From: CAVXDY01 sp963721335
Lineage (GTDB): Bacteria > Actinomycetota > Thermoleophilia > Miltoncostaeales > Miltoncostaeaceae
NCBI GenBank assembly: GCA_963721335.1
Contig: CAVRIV010000001.1
Span: 310,001 to 374,000 of the forward strand
Reading direction: 5' to 3'
Length of the DNA stretch: 64,000 nucleotides
Positions 47,839 through 56,048 of the stretch are shown piece after piece. Position 1 is the first letter of the stretch, and every line of letters starts with the position of its first letter. A model generated the notes under the pieces. It worked only from the letters and a program-made list of their open reading frames with translations, had not been told where the DNA came from and did no database searches. The position numbers and the translations under genes were made by a program.

Positions 47839-47857
47839 GCTTATCGTTGCGATAAGC
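47839..47857. promoter_or_regulatory. 19-bp sulfur-box candidate 1
   Basis: GCTTATCGTTGCGATAAGC: 8-bp perfect arms with a 3-base spacer, ending 7 bases before the ATG at 47865. Same GCTTATC-N5-GATAAGC frame as the site at 56049. In front of the acetyltransferase/cysteine dioxygenase operon. Location over the start region fits repression. Confidence 0.7.
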
Positions 47858-47864
47858 TGAGTTG

Positions 47865-48686
47865 ATGGACGGGGCGCCGTCGGCCAACGGCGCTCCGACC
47901 ATCGACGGCCCACGGCATCCCACTTCTCCACCCCTGTCCGCTGGAGTGAGCGTGATCGCACCAACCCCATCCGCGCGCGCTCGCCGCGTCGCAGAGGTCC
48001 CCGGCGCCCGCGGGCAGGAGCGGCAGGACCGGCTGCCCGCCATCGCCGGGCTCGGCGCGGGCGGCCACGCCAAGTGCGCCGTCGAGGCCATCCGCTCGGT
48101 GCTGCGCTACCGGGTGGTGGCGCTGCTCGACTCCGACCCCGCGCTCCAGGGCCTCACGGTCCTCGGCTGCCCGGTGGTCGGAGGCGACGCCCTGGCGGCG
48201 CTGCGCGCCCAGGGGGTGGAGCTGGCCTTCGTGGGAATCGGCGGCGCCGGCGACGTCTCCCCGCGCCGCGCGGGGGCGGTCCTGCTGCGCGAGGCCGGCT
48301 TCCGGCTGCCCGCGATCGTCCACCGCTCGGCGAGCGTCGCCGTCTCCGCCGTACTCGAGGAGGGCGCCCAGGTGATGGCCGGCGCCATCGTCAACGCCGA
48401 GGCGCGGATCGCCCGTGACGCCCTCGTGAACGCGGGCGCCATCGTGGGCCACGACGTGGTGGTGGGCGAGTGCTCCCACATCGCCTCGGGCGCACGGGTG
48501 GGCGGCGCGGCGATCGTCGGCGCGGGCGCCCACATCGGGAGCGGGGCCGTGATCCTCCAGGGCCGTATCGTCGGCGAGGGCGCCGTCGTGGGCGCGGGGG
48601 CGGTCGTGATCGACGACGTCGAGCCCGGAGTGCGCATCGGGGGCGTGCCGGCGCGGCCGCTGGCGTCCCGGCGGGCGGCGCGATGA
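47865..48686 (+). CDS. PglD/NeuD-like hexapeptide acyltransferase
   Basis: Up to 273 residues from ATG 47865 (later starts, such as GTG 47952, are possible). N-terminal Rossmann-type domain LPAIAGLGAGGHAKCAVEAI, C-terminal left-handed beta helix with hexapeptide repeats from SASVAVSAVLEEGAQVMAGA to EGAVVGAGAVVIDDVEPG. The His of GHDVVVGECSHIA could be catalytic. Family members acetylate amino sugars, but in this cysteine-linked operon a different acyl acceptor is possible. The ATGA overlap couples it to the next gene. Confidence 0.82.
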   Translation: MDGAPSANGAPTIDGPRHPTSPPLSAGVSVIAPTPSARARRVAEVPGARGQERQDRLPAIAGLGAGGHAKCAVEAIRSVLRYRVVALLDSDPALQGLTVLGCPVVGGDALAALRAQGVELAFVGIGGAGDVSPRRAGAVLLREAGFRLPAIVHRSASVAVSAVLEEGAQVMAGAIVNAEARIARDALVNAGAIVGHDVVVGECSHIASGARVGGAAIVGAGAHIGSGAVILQGRIVGEGAVVGAGAVVIDDVEPGVRIGGVPARPLASRRAAR

Positions 48687-49612
48687 GCGAGCGCCTCGAC
48701 GTGCACCAGCACCTCTGGCCCGAGCCGCTCCTGGCGGCGCTCTCGCGCCGCTCCCGCCCGCCGCTCCTGCGCCGCTCCGGGGCCGGCTGGATCCTGCGCA
48801 TCGCCGGGGAGCCCGAATGGCCCGTCGATCCGAACGACCACGATCCCGTGCGCCGGGCGCTGCTGGTCGAGCGCGACGGCCTCGACCGTGCGGTCGTGGC
48901 GCTGTCGAGCCCGCTCGGCATCGAGGCCCTGCCGGGCGACGAGGCCGAGGAGCTGCTCGCGGCCTACCACGCGGGGACCTCCGCCCTGGGGCCCCGGCTG
49001 TCGGCCTGGGCGGCCGCGGGCCTCGACCGGCCCGATCCGGGGGCCCTGGCCGATCGCCTGGACGAGGGTTTCGTCGGCCTCTGCCTGCCGGCCGGCGCCC
49101 TGTGCGGCCCCGAGGGCGCGGCTCGCTGCGCGTCCTTGCTCTCCATGCTCGAGGAGCGCGGGTCGCCGCTCTTCGTGCACCCCGGCCCGGCCCCGTGGAG
49201 CGCTCCCCCCTCCACGGGGCAGGGCTCCCCCGGCTGGTGGCCCTCGCTGACCTCCTACGTCGCGCAGATCCACGCCGCGTGGCTGGCGTTCCGCGCCTGG
49301 GTGCGCCCGGCGCATCCCCGGCTGCGCGCGTGCTTCGCCATGCTGGCCGGCCTGGCGCCGCTCCACGGCGAGCGTCTCGGCTCGCGCGGCGTGTCCTTCG
49401 GCGCGGAGGACCCCGGCGTCTTCCTCGACACGTCGTCCTACGGCCCGCGGGCGATCGCCGCGGTGGCCGCGGCGGTGGGCCGGGACCACCTGGTCTACGG
49501 CTCGGACCGCCCGGTCATCGACCCCGTCCGGCGACCCCTCGGGGACCTCGGCCTCGACCCCGACGACGTCGGCACCGCCCGTCTCTTCGCCCCCCAGGAG
49601 GTGCTCGCGTGA
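48683..49612 (+). CDS. Amidohydrolase-family metal-dependent hydrolase
   Basis: 309 residues. TIM-barrel amidohydrolase-2 pattern: LDVHQHLWPEPL (HxH), PLFVHPGPAPW, FLDTSSYGPRAI and YGSDRPVIDPV (metal Asp). Overlaps the previous stop (ATGA) and the next start (GTGA). The substrate may be an amide or decarboxylated compound from the same pathway as the acetyltransferase and the dioxygenase. Confidence 0.82.
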   Translation: MSERLDVHQHLWPEPLLAALSRRSRPPLLRRSGAGWILRIAGEPEWPVDPNDHDPVRRALLVERDGLDRAVVALSSPLGIEALPGDEAEELLAAYHAGTSALGPRLSAWAAAGLDRPDPGALADRLDEGFVGLCLPAGALCGPEGAARCASLLSMLEERGSPLFVHPGPAPWSAPPSTGQGSPGWWPSLTSYVAQIHAAWLAFRAWVRPAHPRLRACFAMLAGLAPLHGERLGSRGVSFGAEDPGVFLDTSSYGPRAIAAVAAAVGRDHLVYGSDRPVIDPVRRPLGDLGLDPDDVGTARLFAPQEVLA

Positions 49613-50124
49613 TCGCTCAGCTCGACGCCCTGCTCCCGCCGGCCGCCCCGCCCATCGGCCCGGACGACCTTCGCGCCCTGGTCGAGGGGCTGGCCGGGAA
49701 CCCCGCCCTGTGGACGCCTCGTGTGCGCCACGACCCCGGCTCCCGGATCTTCGAGCTCCTGTGGAGCGATCCGCGCGTGGACGTCTGGCTCATCTGCTGG
49801 AGCGGGGAGGATCACGACACGGGCTTCCACGACCACGACGTCTCCTCGGGGGCGTTCGCCGTCGTCCAGGGGGAGCTGGTGGAGGAGCGCCTCACCGTGG
49901 GCGCCCCGGTGCGCCGCCGCCTGCGGCGCGGCCAGTCGCTGTCGTTCCCTCCCTCGCACGTCCACCGCGTGCAGGGGGTCGGGACGATCCCCGCGGTGTC
50001 GATCCACGCCTACTCCCCGCCCCTCGTGCGCATGGGCGTCTACGGCGTCGCGCCCGACGGGACCCTCCGCCGCGAGGCGGTCGGCGCCACCCACGAGCTG
50101 AGGGCGCAGGGGCCTCCGGCTTGA
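49609..50124 (+). CDS. cdoA: Cysteine dioxygenase type I
   Basis: Cupin iron enzyme oxidising L-cysteine (or a related thiol) to a sulfinate. 171 residues: iron ligands HDHDVSSGAFAVVQGELVEE and PPSHVHRVQG. A Gly takes the place of the Cys that forms the Cys-Tyr cofactor in animals, as usual in bacteria. GTG 49609 overlaps the amidohydrolase stop. Start of sulfur oxidation with the enzymes below. Confidence 0.9.
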   Translation: MIAQLDALLPPAAPPIGPDDLRALVEGLAGNPALWTPRVRHDPGSRIFELLWSDPRVDVWLICWSGEDHDTGFHDHDVSSGAFAVVQGELVEERLTVGAPVRRRLRRGQSLSFPPSHVHRVQGVGTIPAVSIHAYSPPLVRMGVYGVAPDGTLRREAVGATHELRAQGPPA

Positions 50125-50153
50125 CACGCCCGGCCCTGCCGAGGACCCTCGTC

Positions 50154-50172
50154 GTTGATCGCGACGATAAAC
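50154..50172. promoter_or_regulatory. 19-bp sulfur-box candidate 2 (degenerate)
   Basis: GTTGATCGCGACGATAAAC; right half is a strong GATAA, left half ATC; 14 of 19 positions are symmetric. It fits the GCTTATC-N5-GATAAGC pattern with a few changes and sits 21 bases upstream of ATG 50194 in the only gap of the operon. Confidence 0.5.
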
Positions 50173-50193
50173 CGGCCTGATGATGAGGACGCG

Positions 50194-51549
50194 ATGCTGT
50201 TCCGCCAGGTTCTGAACGACGACCTCGCCTGCGCGTCGTACGTGGTGTCGTGCGGCGGCGAGGCCGTGGTCGTGGATCCGCGGTGGGACATCGACGAGTA
50301 CCTGCGCCTCGCGGAGTACCACGGCTTCCGCATCGCGCACGTCGTCGAGACCCACGTCCACGCCGACCACGTGTCCGGCCGCGGCCGCCTCGCGGCGGCG
50401 ACCGGGGCCACGATCCACCTCCCGGCGGGCTGCGGCGCCGCGGACCCGCACCGCGTGCTGCGGAACGGCGACACCATCCGGGTGGGCCGGACGGAGCTGA
50501 CCGCGCTCTCCACCCCGGGCCACCGGCCCGAGCACACGAGCCTGGTCGTGACCGACCTCGCCCGGTCGCCGCGCCCCGCCGCGGTGCTGACCGGCGACTC
50601 GTTGCTGGTGGGCGACGTCGCCCGGCCGGACCTGGCGGTGGAGGCCGCGGCGGGCGCCCGCGACCTGTTCGCATCCCTGCGGCGGATCGCGGCCCTCGGT
50701 GACGACGTGGAGGTGTGGCCCGCCCACATCGGCGGGTCGCTCTGCGGCGGCGGAGCCCTCAGCGGACGCACGGTCTCGACCGTGGGCCAGGAGCGACTGG
50801 CCAACCGCGCCTTCGGCCTCGCGGACGAGGACGCGTTCGTGACGTCCCTGATCGAGACCCTGCCGCCACGACCCGCCAACGTCGCGCACGTCGTCTCGCT
50901 CAACCGCCACCCGGACGCACCCTCCGACGCGCCGCCGGCGCTCTCGATCCGGCACGTCCGGCGCCTGGTGGCCGAGGGTGCCGTGCTCGTCGACGGCCGG
51001 CCCGCGGCCGCATTCGACACCGTCCACGTGCCCGGGGCGATCTGCCTCCCCGCCGACCGGCCGGGCGTGGGAACGCGCGCCGGGTGGGTGCTGGCGTCGC
51101 GTCCCCCCATCGTCACGATGGGCCGCGACGAGGCCGAGGCGCGCCGCCTGGCCCGCCTGCTGCAGGCGGTCGGGATGGACGACGTGCGCGGCGTGCTGGC
51201 CGACGGCATCGCCGGCTGGCGCGGGGCGGGCCTGGGCGTGGCATCCACGCCCGTCGTCGAGGTGGACGACCTGGCCCGGGCCCTCGATCGCGGCGAGGTG
51301 GCGCTCGTTGACGTGCGCGACCCGGACGAGTGGGACGCCTGCCACGTGGGCGAGGCGGTCCACCTGCCGCTCCCCACCATCACCACGGCCGCCCTGGAGG
51401 CGCTGGATCGCGCCCGCCCGGTGGTCGTGGCGTGCGCCACCGGCGTCCGCAGCGCGGTGGCGGCCAGCATGATCGCCCGGCTCGGCCATCCCGACGTGCG
51501 GCGCGTGGCCCGCGGCGGCGTGGCGGAGCTGGTGGCGATCCGGCCATGA
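50194..51549 (+). CDS. Persulfide dioxygenase-type metallo-beta-lactamase with two rhodanese domains
   Basis: About 451 residues. MBL domain with THVHADHVSG, TPGHRPEHT, LTGDSLLVGDVARPDL and WPAHIGG, as in ETHE1/BlhA persulfide dioxygenases (glutathione or other persulfides to sulfite). First rhodanese-like domain (~258-345) has no active-site Cys (loop VTMGRDEAEA). Second (~350-448) has CATGVRS with the catalytic Cys. ATG 50194 is preferred to the TTG inside the operator. Sulfite made here could feed the nitrite/sulfite reductase. Confidence 0.9.
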   Translation: MLFRQVLNDDLACASYVVSCGGEAVVVDPRWDIDEYLRLAEYHGFRIAHVVETHVHADHVSGRGRLAAATGATIHLPAGCGAADPHRVLRNGDTIRVGRTELTALSTPGHRPEHTSLVVTDLARSPRPAAVLTGDSLLVGDVARPDLAVEAAAGARDLFASLRRIAALGDDVEVWPAHIGGSLCGGGALSGRTVSTVGQERLANRAFGLADEDAFVTSLIETLPPRPANVAHVVSLNRHPDAPSDAPPALSIRHVRRLVAEGAVLVDGRPAAAFDTVHVPGAICLPADRPGVGTRAGWVLASRPPIVTMGRDEAEARRLARLLQAVGMDDVRGVLADGIAGWRGAGLGVASTPVVEVDDLARALDRGEVALVDVRDPDEWDACHVGEAVHLPLPTITTAALEALDRARPVVVACATGVRSAVAASMIARLGHPDVRRVARGGVAELVAIRP

Positions 51550-51623
51550 CCACCCTCCCCGACCCCCTCGACGAGACACCTCCCGACGAGACCCCTGTCA
51601 TCTCCCAATCGGAGGAACGATGA
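51546..51623 (+). CDS. 25-residue mini-ORF coupled on both sides
   Basis: ATG 51546 overlaps the stop of the persulfide dioxygenase gene (ATGA) and its own TGA (51621-51623) overlaps the ATG of the carbonic anhydrase gene (ATGA). The peptide begins MTTLPDPLDETPPDETPV and is acidic and Pro-rich. It includes the ribosome site (GGAGG) of the next gene. It may be just a coupling device. Confidence 0.4.
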   Translation: MTTLPDPLDETPPDETPVISQSEER

Positions 51624-52111
51624 GCACAACCGACCGACTGCTGGACAACGCCCGGACCTATGCCGACGGGTTCGACAAGGGCGACCTGCCGCTCCCCCCC
51701 GCCCGCAAGGTGGCGGTGGTGGCGTGCATGGACGCCCGCCTGGACCCCCAGAAGGTGCTGGGCCTCGCGGAGGGCGACGGCCACGTCATCCGCAACGCCG
51801 GCGGCGTGGTCACCGACGACGCCATCCGCTCGCTCGCGATCTCCCAGCGCCTGCTGGGGACCGAGGAGATCATCCTCATCCACCACACCGACTGCGGGAT
51901 GGTCACGTTCTCGGACGACGACTTCCGGCGCGGCATCCAGGAGGACGTCGGCGTGAAGCCGCAGTGGGCCGCCGAGGCCTTCCCGGACGCCGAGGAGGAC
52001 GTGCGCCAGTCGATCGGGCGCATCCAGGCGAGCCCCTTCATCCCCCGGAAGTCCAGCGTGCGCGGCTTCCTGTACCACGTGGAGGACGGGAGCCTGCAGG
52101 AGGTGAGCTGA
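51620..52111 (+). CDS. Beta-class carbonic anhydrase-like protein
   Basis: 163 residues with the beta-CA zinc site: CMDARLD (Cys, Asp-Arg dyad), then HHTDCGM (His, Cys). AGGVVTDDAIRSLAISQRLL is the family helix. Zinc enzyme; normally CO2 hydration. In a sulfur operon it could instead be a carbonyl sulfide hydrolase, which belongs to the same class. Size is at the short end of the family. Confidence 0.88.
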   Translation: MSTTDRLLDNARTYADGFDKGDLPLPPARKVAVVACMDARLDPQKVLGLAEGDGHVIRNAGGVVTDDAIRSLAISQRLLGTEEIILIHHTDCGMVTFSDDDFRRGIQEDVGVKPQWAAEAFPDAEEDVRQSIGRIQASPFIPRKSSVRGFLYHVEDGSLQEVS

Positions 52112-52119
52112 CCCGCCCG

Positions 52120-52165
52120 GCCCGGCGCGTCACCTCCCGCGCAGGCGGTGGAGGTGGCGCCGGGC
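52120..52165. terminator. Long hairpin at the end of the cysteine-oxidation operon
   Basis: Arms GCCCGGCGC (52120-52128) and GCGCCGGGC (52157-52165), continued by CACCTCC (52131-52137) and GGAGGTG (52150-52156). No T-tract, so a hairpin-only or Rho-assisted end for the plus operon; convergent cysA ends at 52280. Confidence 0.45.
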
Positions 52166-52279
52166 CAGGGCGTCCCCCCGCGTCGAGCTCCCGCGTCCAC
52201 CTGGAGCCGACGGCAGCGCGGGGCCGCCGGAATGCTGGCAGCATCCGCCGCTTCCGCGGCTCAACGCCCGAGCGCGCCG

Positions 52280-53251
52280 CTAGATGCCGCCGCCGGCCTC
52301 CGTGAAGAGCTTCTCCCTGGTGGGGCGCACGAAGACGGTCGATCCCGGCTCCAGGGCGAGGCTGTCGGCCTCCTCGCGCGTGACCTGGGCGGAGATCTCC
52401 GCGCCGTCCTCTCGCTCGAGCTCCACCCGCACCTCGAAGCCGAGGTGCACCAGCCGCTGCACGGTCGCCCGCGAGGTGGTGCCGTTGGGCTCGGCGCGCA
52501 GCTCGAGGTCGTGGGGGCGCACGTACGCCTCGCCCATGCGCGTGGTGGGACCCACGAAGGTCATCACGAACCGGTTGACCGGGTGCTCGTAGACGTCGCG
52601 GGGCGAACCGACCTGCTGGATGGCGCCGTCGTCCATCACGGCGATCCGGTCGGCCACCTCCATGGCCTCCTCCTGATCGTGAGTGACCAGCACGGTGGTG
52701 GTGTGGACCTCCTCGTGCAGCCGGCGCAGCCAGCTGCGCAGCTCCTTGCGCACGCGGGCGTCGAGCGCGCCGAAGGGCTCGTCCAGCAGCAGCACCTTGG
52801 GCTCCACGGCCAGGGCGCGGGCGAGGGCCATGCGCTGGCGCTGGCCGCCCGAGAGCTGGTTGGGGTAGCGGTCCGCCATGCCCTCGAGCTGCACGAGCGA
52901 GATCAGCTCGTCCACCCGGTCGCGGGTCTCGCCCTTCGAGCGCTTGCGGATGCGCAGGCCGAAGCCCACGTTGTCGCGCACCGTCATGTGCTTGAAGGCC
53001 GCGTAGTGCTGGAACACGAAGCCGACGCCGCGCTTGCGCACCGGCACGTCGGTGGCGTCCTCGCCCGAGATGATCACGGTGCCGCTGTCGGGGACCTCGA
53101 GGCCGGCGATCACCCGCAACAGGGTTGACTTGCCCGACCCCGAGGGGCCGAGCAGCGCCGTGAGCGAGCCCCCCGCAACCTCGAGGCTCACGTCGTCCAG
53201 GGCCAGGAAGTCCCCGAACCGCTTGTTCACGTTAGATACCGTGATTGCCAC
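52280..53251 (-). CDS. cysA: Sulfate/thiosulfate ABC transporter ATP-binding protein
   Basis: 323 residues. Walker A GPSGSGKST, VFQHYAAFKHMTVRDNVGFG, signature NQLSGGQRQRMALARAL, Walker B KVLLLDEPFGALD, and THDQEEAMEVADRIAVM. The C-terminal regulatory domain is of TOBE type. FQHYAxFxHMTVxxNxxFG is characteristic of CysA. Overlaps cysW by 20 bases. Confidence 0.94.
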   Translation of the reverse strand: MAITVSNVNKRFGDFLALDDVSLEVAGGSLTALLGPSGSGKSTLLRVIAGLEVPDSGTVIISGEDATDVPVRKRGVGFVFQHYAAFKHMTVRDNVGFGLRIRKRSKGETRDRVDELISLVQLEGMADRYPNQLSGGQRQRMALARALAVEPKVLLLDEPFGALDARVRKELRSWLRRLHEEVHTTTVLVTHDQEEAMEVADRIAVMDDGAIQQVGSPRDVYEHPVNRFVMTFVGPTTRMGEAYVRPHDLELRAEPNGTTSRATVQRLVHLGFEVRVELEREDGAEISAQVTREEADSLALEPGSTVFVRPTREKLFTEAGGGI

Positions 53252-54077
53252 GGGAGCCTCCCTTGCGGTTGAGCAGGTTCATGCTGATCACGACGATGAC
53301 GGCCAGCATGAGGAGGACGACGGAGGCACCATAGGCGCCCACCTGCGCGTCCGACCCGAGCTGGTCGTACTCGGACTTCACGAACAGGGTGAGGGTCTCG
53401 GTGTCGCCCGAGACGCGGCTCGACACCACGGCGACGGCGCCGTACTCGCCGAGCGCCCGCGCGGTGGTCAGGATGACGCCGTAGATGACGCCCCAGCGGA
53501 TGGCCGGGAGCGTGATGCGCCAGAAGGTCTGCCACCCGGTGGCCCCGAGGGTGGAGGCGGCCTCCTCCGAGTCGGTCCCCACCTCGCGCAGCACCGGCAC
53601 CACCTCGCGCACCACGAAGGGCAGGCACACGAAGATCGTCGCGAGGATCATGCCGGGCAGCGCGAAGACGACCTGGACGCCGGAGTCGGACGCGTACTGG
53701 CCCAGCCAGTCGTTGGGCCCCCAGACGAGGATGATGCAGAGGCCCACCACCACCGGGGACAGGGCCAGCGGCAGGTCGATCAGCGCGCTCACGAACGAGC
53801 GCGCGGGCACCCGGCGGCGCACCAGGATCAGGGCGGTCAGGACGCCGAAGATCGCGTTCAGCGGCACGACGACCGCCGTGATGATGACCGTGAGCTTCAG
53901 CGCGTTCAGGGCCTCGGGGCTCGTCACCGCCTCCCAGAAGGTGCCGAACCCGTTCTCGAACGCGCGGTAGAAGACCAGCGCGAGCGGCAGCACCAGCAGC
54001 ACGGTCAGGTAGGCCAGCGCGATCGTGCGCAGCCCGATGCGGCTCGCCGTGGACGCCGCCTGCGGGCTAACGCGCAT
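53232..54077 (-). CDS. cysW: Sulfate ABC transporter permease CysW
   Basis: 281 residues, six membrane segments; permease EAA motif EEAASTLGATGWQTFWRITL and ALGEYGAVAVVSSRVSGDTE, a CysW signature. Overlaps cysA by 20 bases and cysT by 11 bases. Confidence 0.93.
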   Translation of the reverse strand: MRVSPQAASTASRIGLRTIALAYLTVLLVLPLALVFYRAFENGFGTFWEAVTSPEALNALKLTVIITAVVVPLNAIFGVLTALILVRRRVPARSFVSALIDLPLALSPVVVGLCIILVWGPNDWLGQYASDSGVQVVFALPGMILATIFVCLPFVVREVVPVLREVGTDSEEAASTLGATGWQTFWRITLPAIRWGVIYGVILTTARALGEYGAVAVVSSRVSGDTETLTLFVKSEYDQLGSDAQVGAYGASVVLLMLAVIVVISMNLLNRKGGSRGNHGI

Positions 54078-54903
54078 GGCGCGACCACCAGCGCTCGAGG
54101 AACGACAGCAGCAGCAGGGACACGAGCGAGATCATCAGCAGGGTGACCGAGATCGCCGCCGCCGACGCCTCGCGGTCGCCCTCGATCAGCTCGACGATGT
54201 AGAGCGAGGAGACCTTGGTGTCGAGGGTGCCGGCGATGAGCACCAGGGAGCCGAACTCTCCGAGGGCCCGTGCGAACGCCAGCCCGATGCCGCCCAGCAT
54301 GGCGGGGATCAGGTTGGGCAGGATGATGCGCCGGAAGATGGTCGGCGGGGTGGCGCCGAGCGAGGCGGCGGCCTCCTCCATCTCGCGATCCAGCTCGATC
54401 AGCACCGGCTGCACCGAGCGCACCACGAAGGGAAGCGTCACGAGCAGGAGGGCGACGACGACGCCGGTCCGGGTGAAGGCGATGTTCACGCCGACCGGGC
54501 TGTCGGGGCCGTACATGGCCAGCAGCACGACGCCCGCCACGATGGTGGGCAGGGCGAAGGGCAGGTCGATCAGCGAGTTGACGACCGACCGTCCGAAGAA
54601 GCGGTCGCGCACCAGCACCCACGCGATGACCGTGCCCATCACCGCGTTGATGGCCACCACCACCAGCGAGATGCCGACGGTCAGCTTCAGCGACGTGAGG
54701 GCGCGCTCGTTGGTGATGGCGTTCCAGAAGCCGTCCCAACCGTTGTCGAACGCCCCGGTGATGAGGGCCGCGAACGGGATCAGCACGATGATGCTCATGT
54801 AGATCACGGCCACGCCGATGCCGAGCGGGGCGCCGAAGCGCCCCGCTCGGTCGGGGAAGGGAACGCGCGGCAGGCGCGCGGTGACGCCGTTACTCAGTGG
54901 CAA
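54067..54903 (-). CDS. cysT: Sulfate ABC transporter permease CysT
   Basis: 278 residues, six membrane segments; EEAAASLGATPPTIFRRIIL (EAA loop) and ARALGEFGSLVLIAG, the CysT counterpart of CysW. ATG or GTG at 54903; 14 bases overlap with the binding-protein gene. Confidence 0.93.
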   Translation of the reverse strand: MPLSNGVTARLPRVPFPDRAGRFGAPLGIGVAVIYMSIIVLIPFAALITGAFDNGWDGFWNAITNERALTSLKLTVGISLVVVAINAVMGTVIAWVLVRDRFFGRSVVNSLIDLPFALPTIVAGVVLLAMYGPDSPVGVNIAFTRTGVVVALLLVTLPFVVRSVQPVLIELDREMEEAAASLGATPPTIFRRIILPNLIPAMLGGIGLAFARALGEFGSLVLIAGTLDTKVSSLYIVELIEGDREASAAAISVTLLMISLVSLLLLSFLERWWSRHAR

Positions 54904-55921
54904 TCCCCTGACCCTGGAAGATCTTGGTGATCGAGCCGTTCTCCGGGTCGAAGAACTCGCTCTTCGCCGTCTTCCAGCCGCCCAGGTCCTCGATCGTGGC
55001 GAGGTCCTTCGGGGCCGGGAAGTCGAAGTCCGCCGCGACGGCCTTGTCGACCGGCCGGAAACCGTGGTCGCCGAAGATCTTCTGGCCGGCGGCGGAGTTC
55101 ACGAAGTCGAGGTAGGCCTGGGCCTTCTCGACGTTGCCCGTGTTCACCACGGCGGCCGGGTTCTCGATCAGCAGCGTCTGGTCGGGGATGGTGTAGTCGA
55201 TCTCGTCCCCGGCGGCCTGCGCGGCGAGCGCCTCGTTCTCGTAGGAGATGAGGACGTCGCCCTGGCCGGTGTCGAACACCTGCAGCGCCTCGCGGGCGCT
55301 GGCCGGCTGGACCGGCACGTTCTGGAACAGGGCATCGACGTACTGCAGCGCCTCGTCGGGCGTCTTGCCCAGGTCGATCTGCGCCTGGTAGGCCGCGAGG
55401 ATGTTCCACTGCGCGGCGCCCGAGGTGAACGGGTTGGGGGTGATGACCTCGACCCCGTCCTTCGTGAGGTCGTCCCAGGTCTTGATGCCCTTGGGGTTGC
55501 CCTTGCGGGTGATGAAGACCACGACCGAGTCGCTCACCATGCCCTTGTTGGGACCGGCGTTCCAGTCGGCGTCGACCAGGCCCGCGTCGACCAACCGCGT
55601 CATGTCCGGCTCGAGCGAGAAGACGACGTAGTCGGCGTCGAGGCCGGCCTCGACCGCCCGGCTCTGCTCGCCGGAGGCGGCGTAGGACTCCTTGAACGTC
55701 ACGCCCTCGCCGGCGGGGGTCGCCTGGAAGGCCTTGATGAGGTCGGCGTTGACCTCGCGCGCCACCGAGTAGCCGACGACGGTCAGCTCCGTCCCGCCGT
55801 CCCCGGACCCGGCCGTTCCGGAGGACGCCGAGTCGTCGTCGCCGCAGCCCGCGACGAAGCCGAGGGCGGCCACGAGGGCGATGAGGGGGACGAGGACTTT
55901 GAGTTTCTGACGTAGGATCAA
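54890..55921 (-). CDS. Sulfate/thiosulfate-binding lipoprotein
   Basis: Extracellular sulfate receptor (Sbp/CysP family), 343 residues. Lipobox ALGFVAGCGDDDS; mature part ELTVVGYSVAREVNADLIKA, ESYAASGEQSRAVEAGLDAD, VFITRKGNPKGIKTWDDL and PNPFTSGAAQWNILAAYQ are diagnostic. TTG 55921 has AAGGAG 7 bases upstream. First gene of the sulfate uptake operon; a sulfur-box lies upstream at 56049. Confidence 0.94.
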   Translation of the reverse strand: MILRQKLKVLVPLIALVAALGFVAGCGDDDSASSGTAGSGDGGTELTVVGYSVAREVNADLIKAFQATPAGEGVTFKESYAASGEQSRAVEAGLDADYVVFSLEPDMTRLVDAGLVDADWNAGPNKGMVSDSVVVFITRKGNPKGIKTWDDLTKDGVEVITPNPFTSGAAQWNILAAYQAQIDLGKTPDEALQYVDALFQNVPVQPASAREALQVFDTGQGDVLISYENEALAAQAAGDEIDYTIPDQTLLIENPAAVVNTGNVEKAQAYLDFVNSAAGQKIFGDHGFRPVDKAVAADFDFPAPKDLATIEDLGGWKTAKSEFFDPENGSITKIFQGQGIATE

Positions 55922-56048
55922 TCCACACTCCTTGGTCGGACAGGGGCCAAGCGGGTGAAGTCGCGCCCTCCTCGTGGCCGCGAGGGGGGCGCGGTGCCGT
56001 TTGGACGAACCGGCAGAATTCAGCGATGAGAGGGCACTAATCAGCGCT

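Noticed and set aside
52112..52279. Small gene in the gap before cysA
   Set aside because: No frame with a plausible start and composition; the long inverted repeat explains the sequence better.
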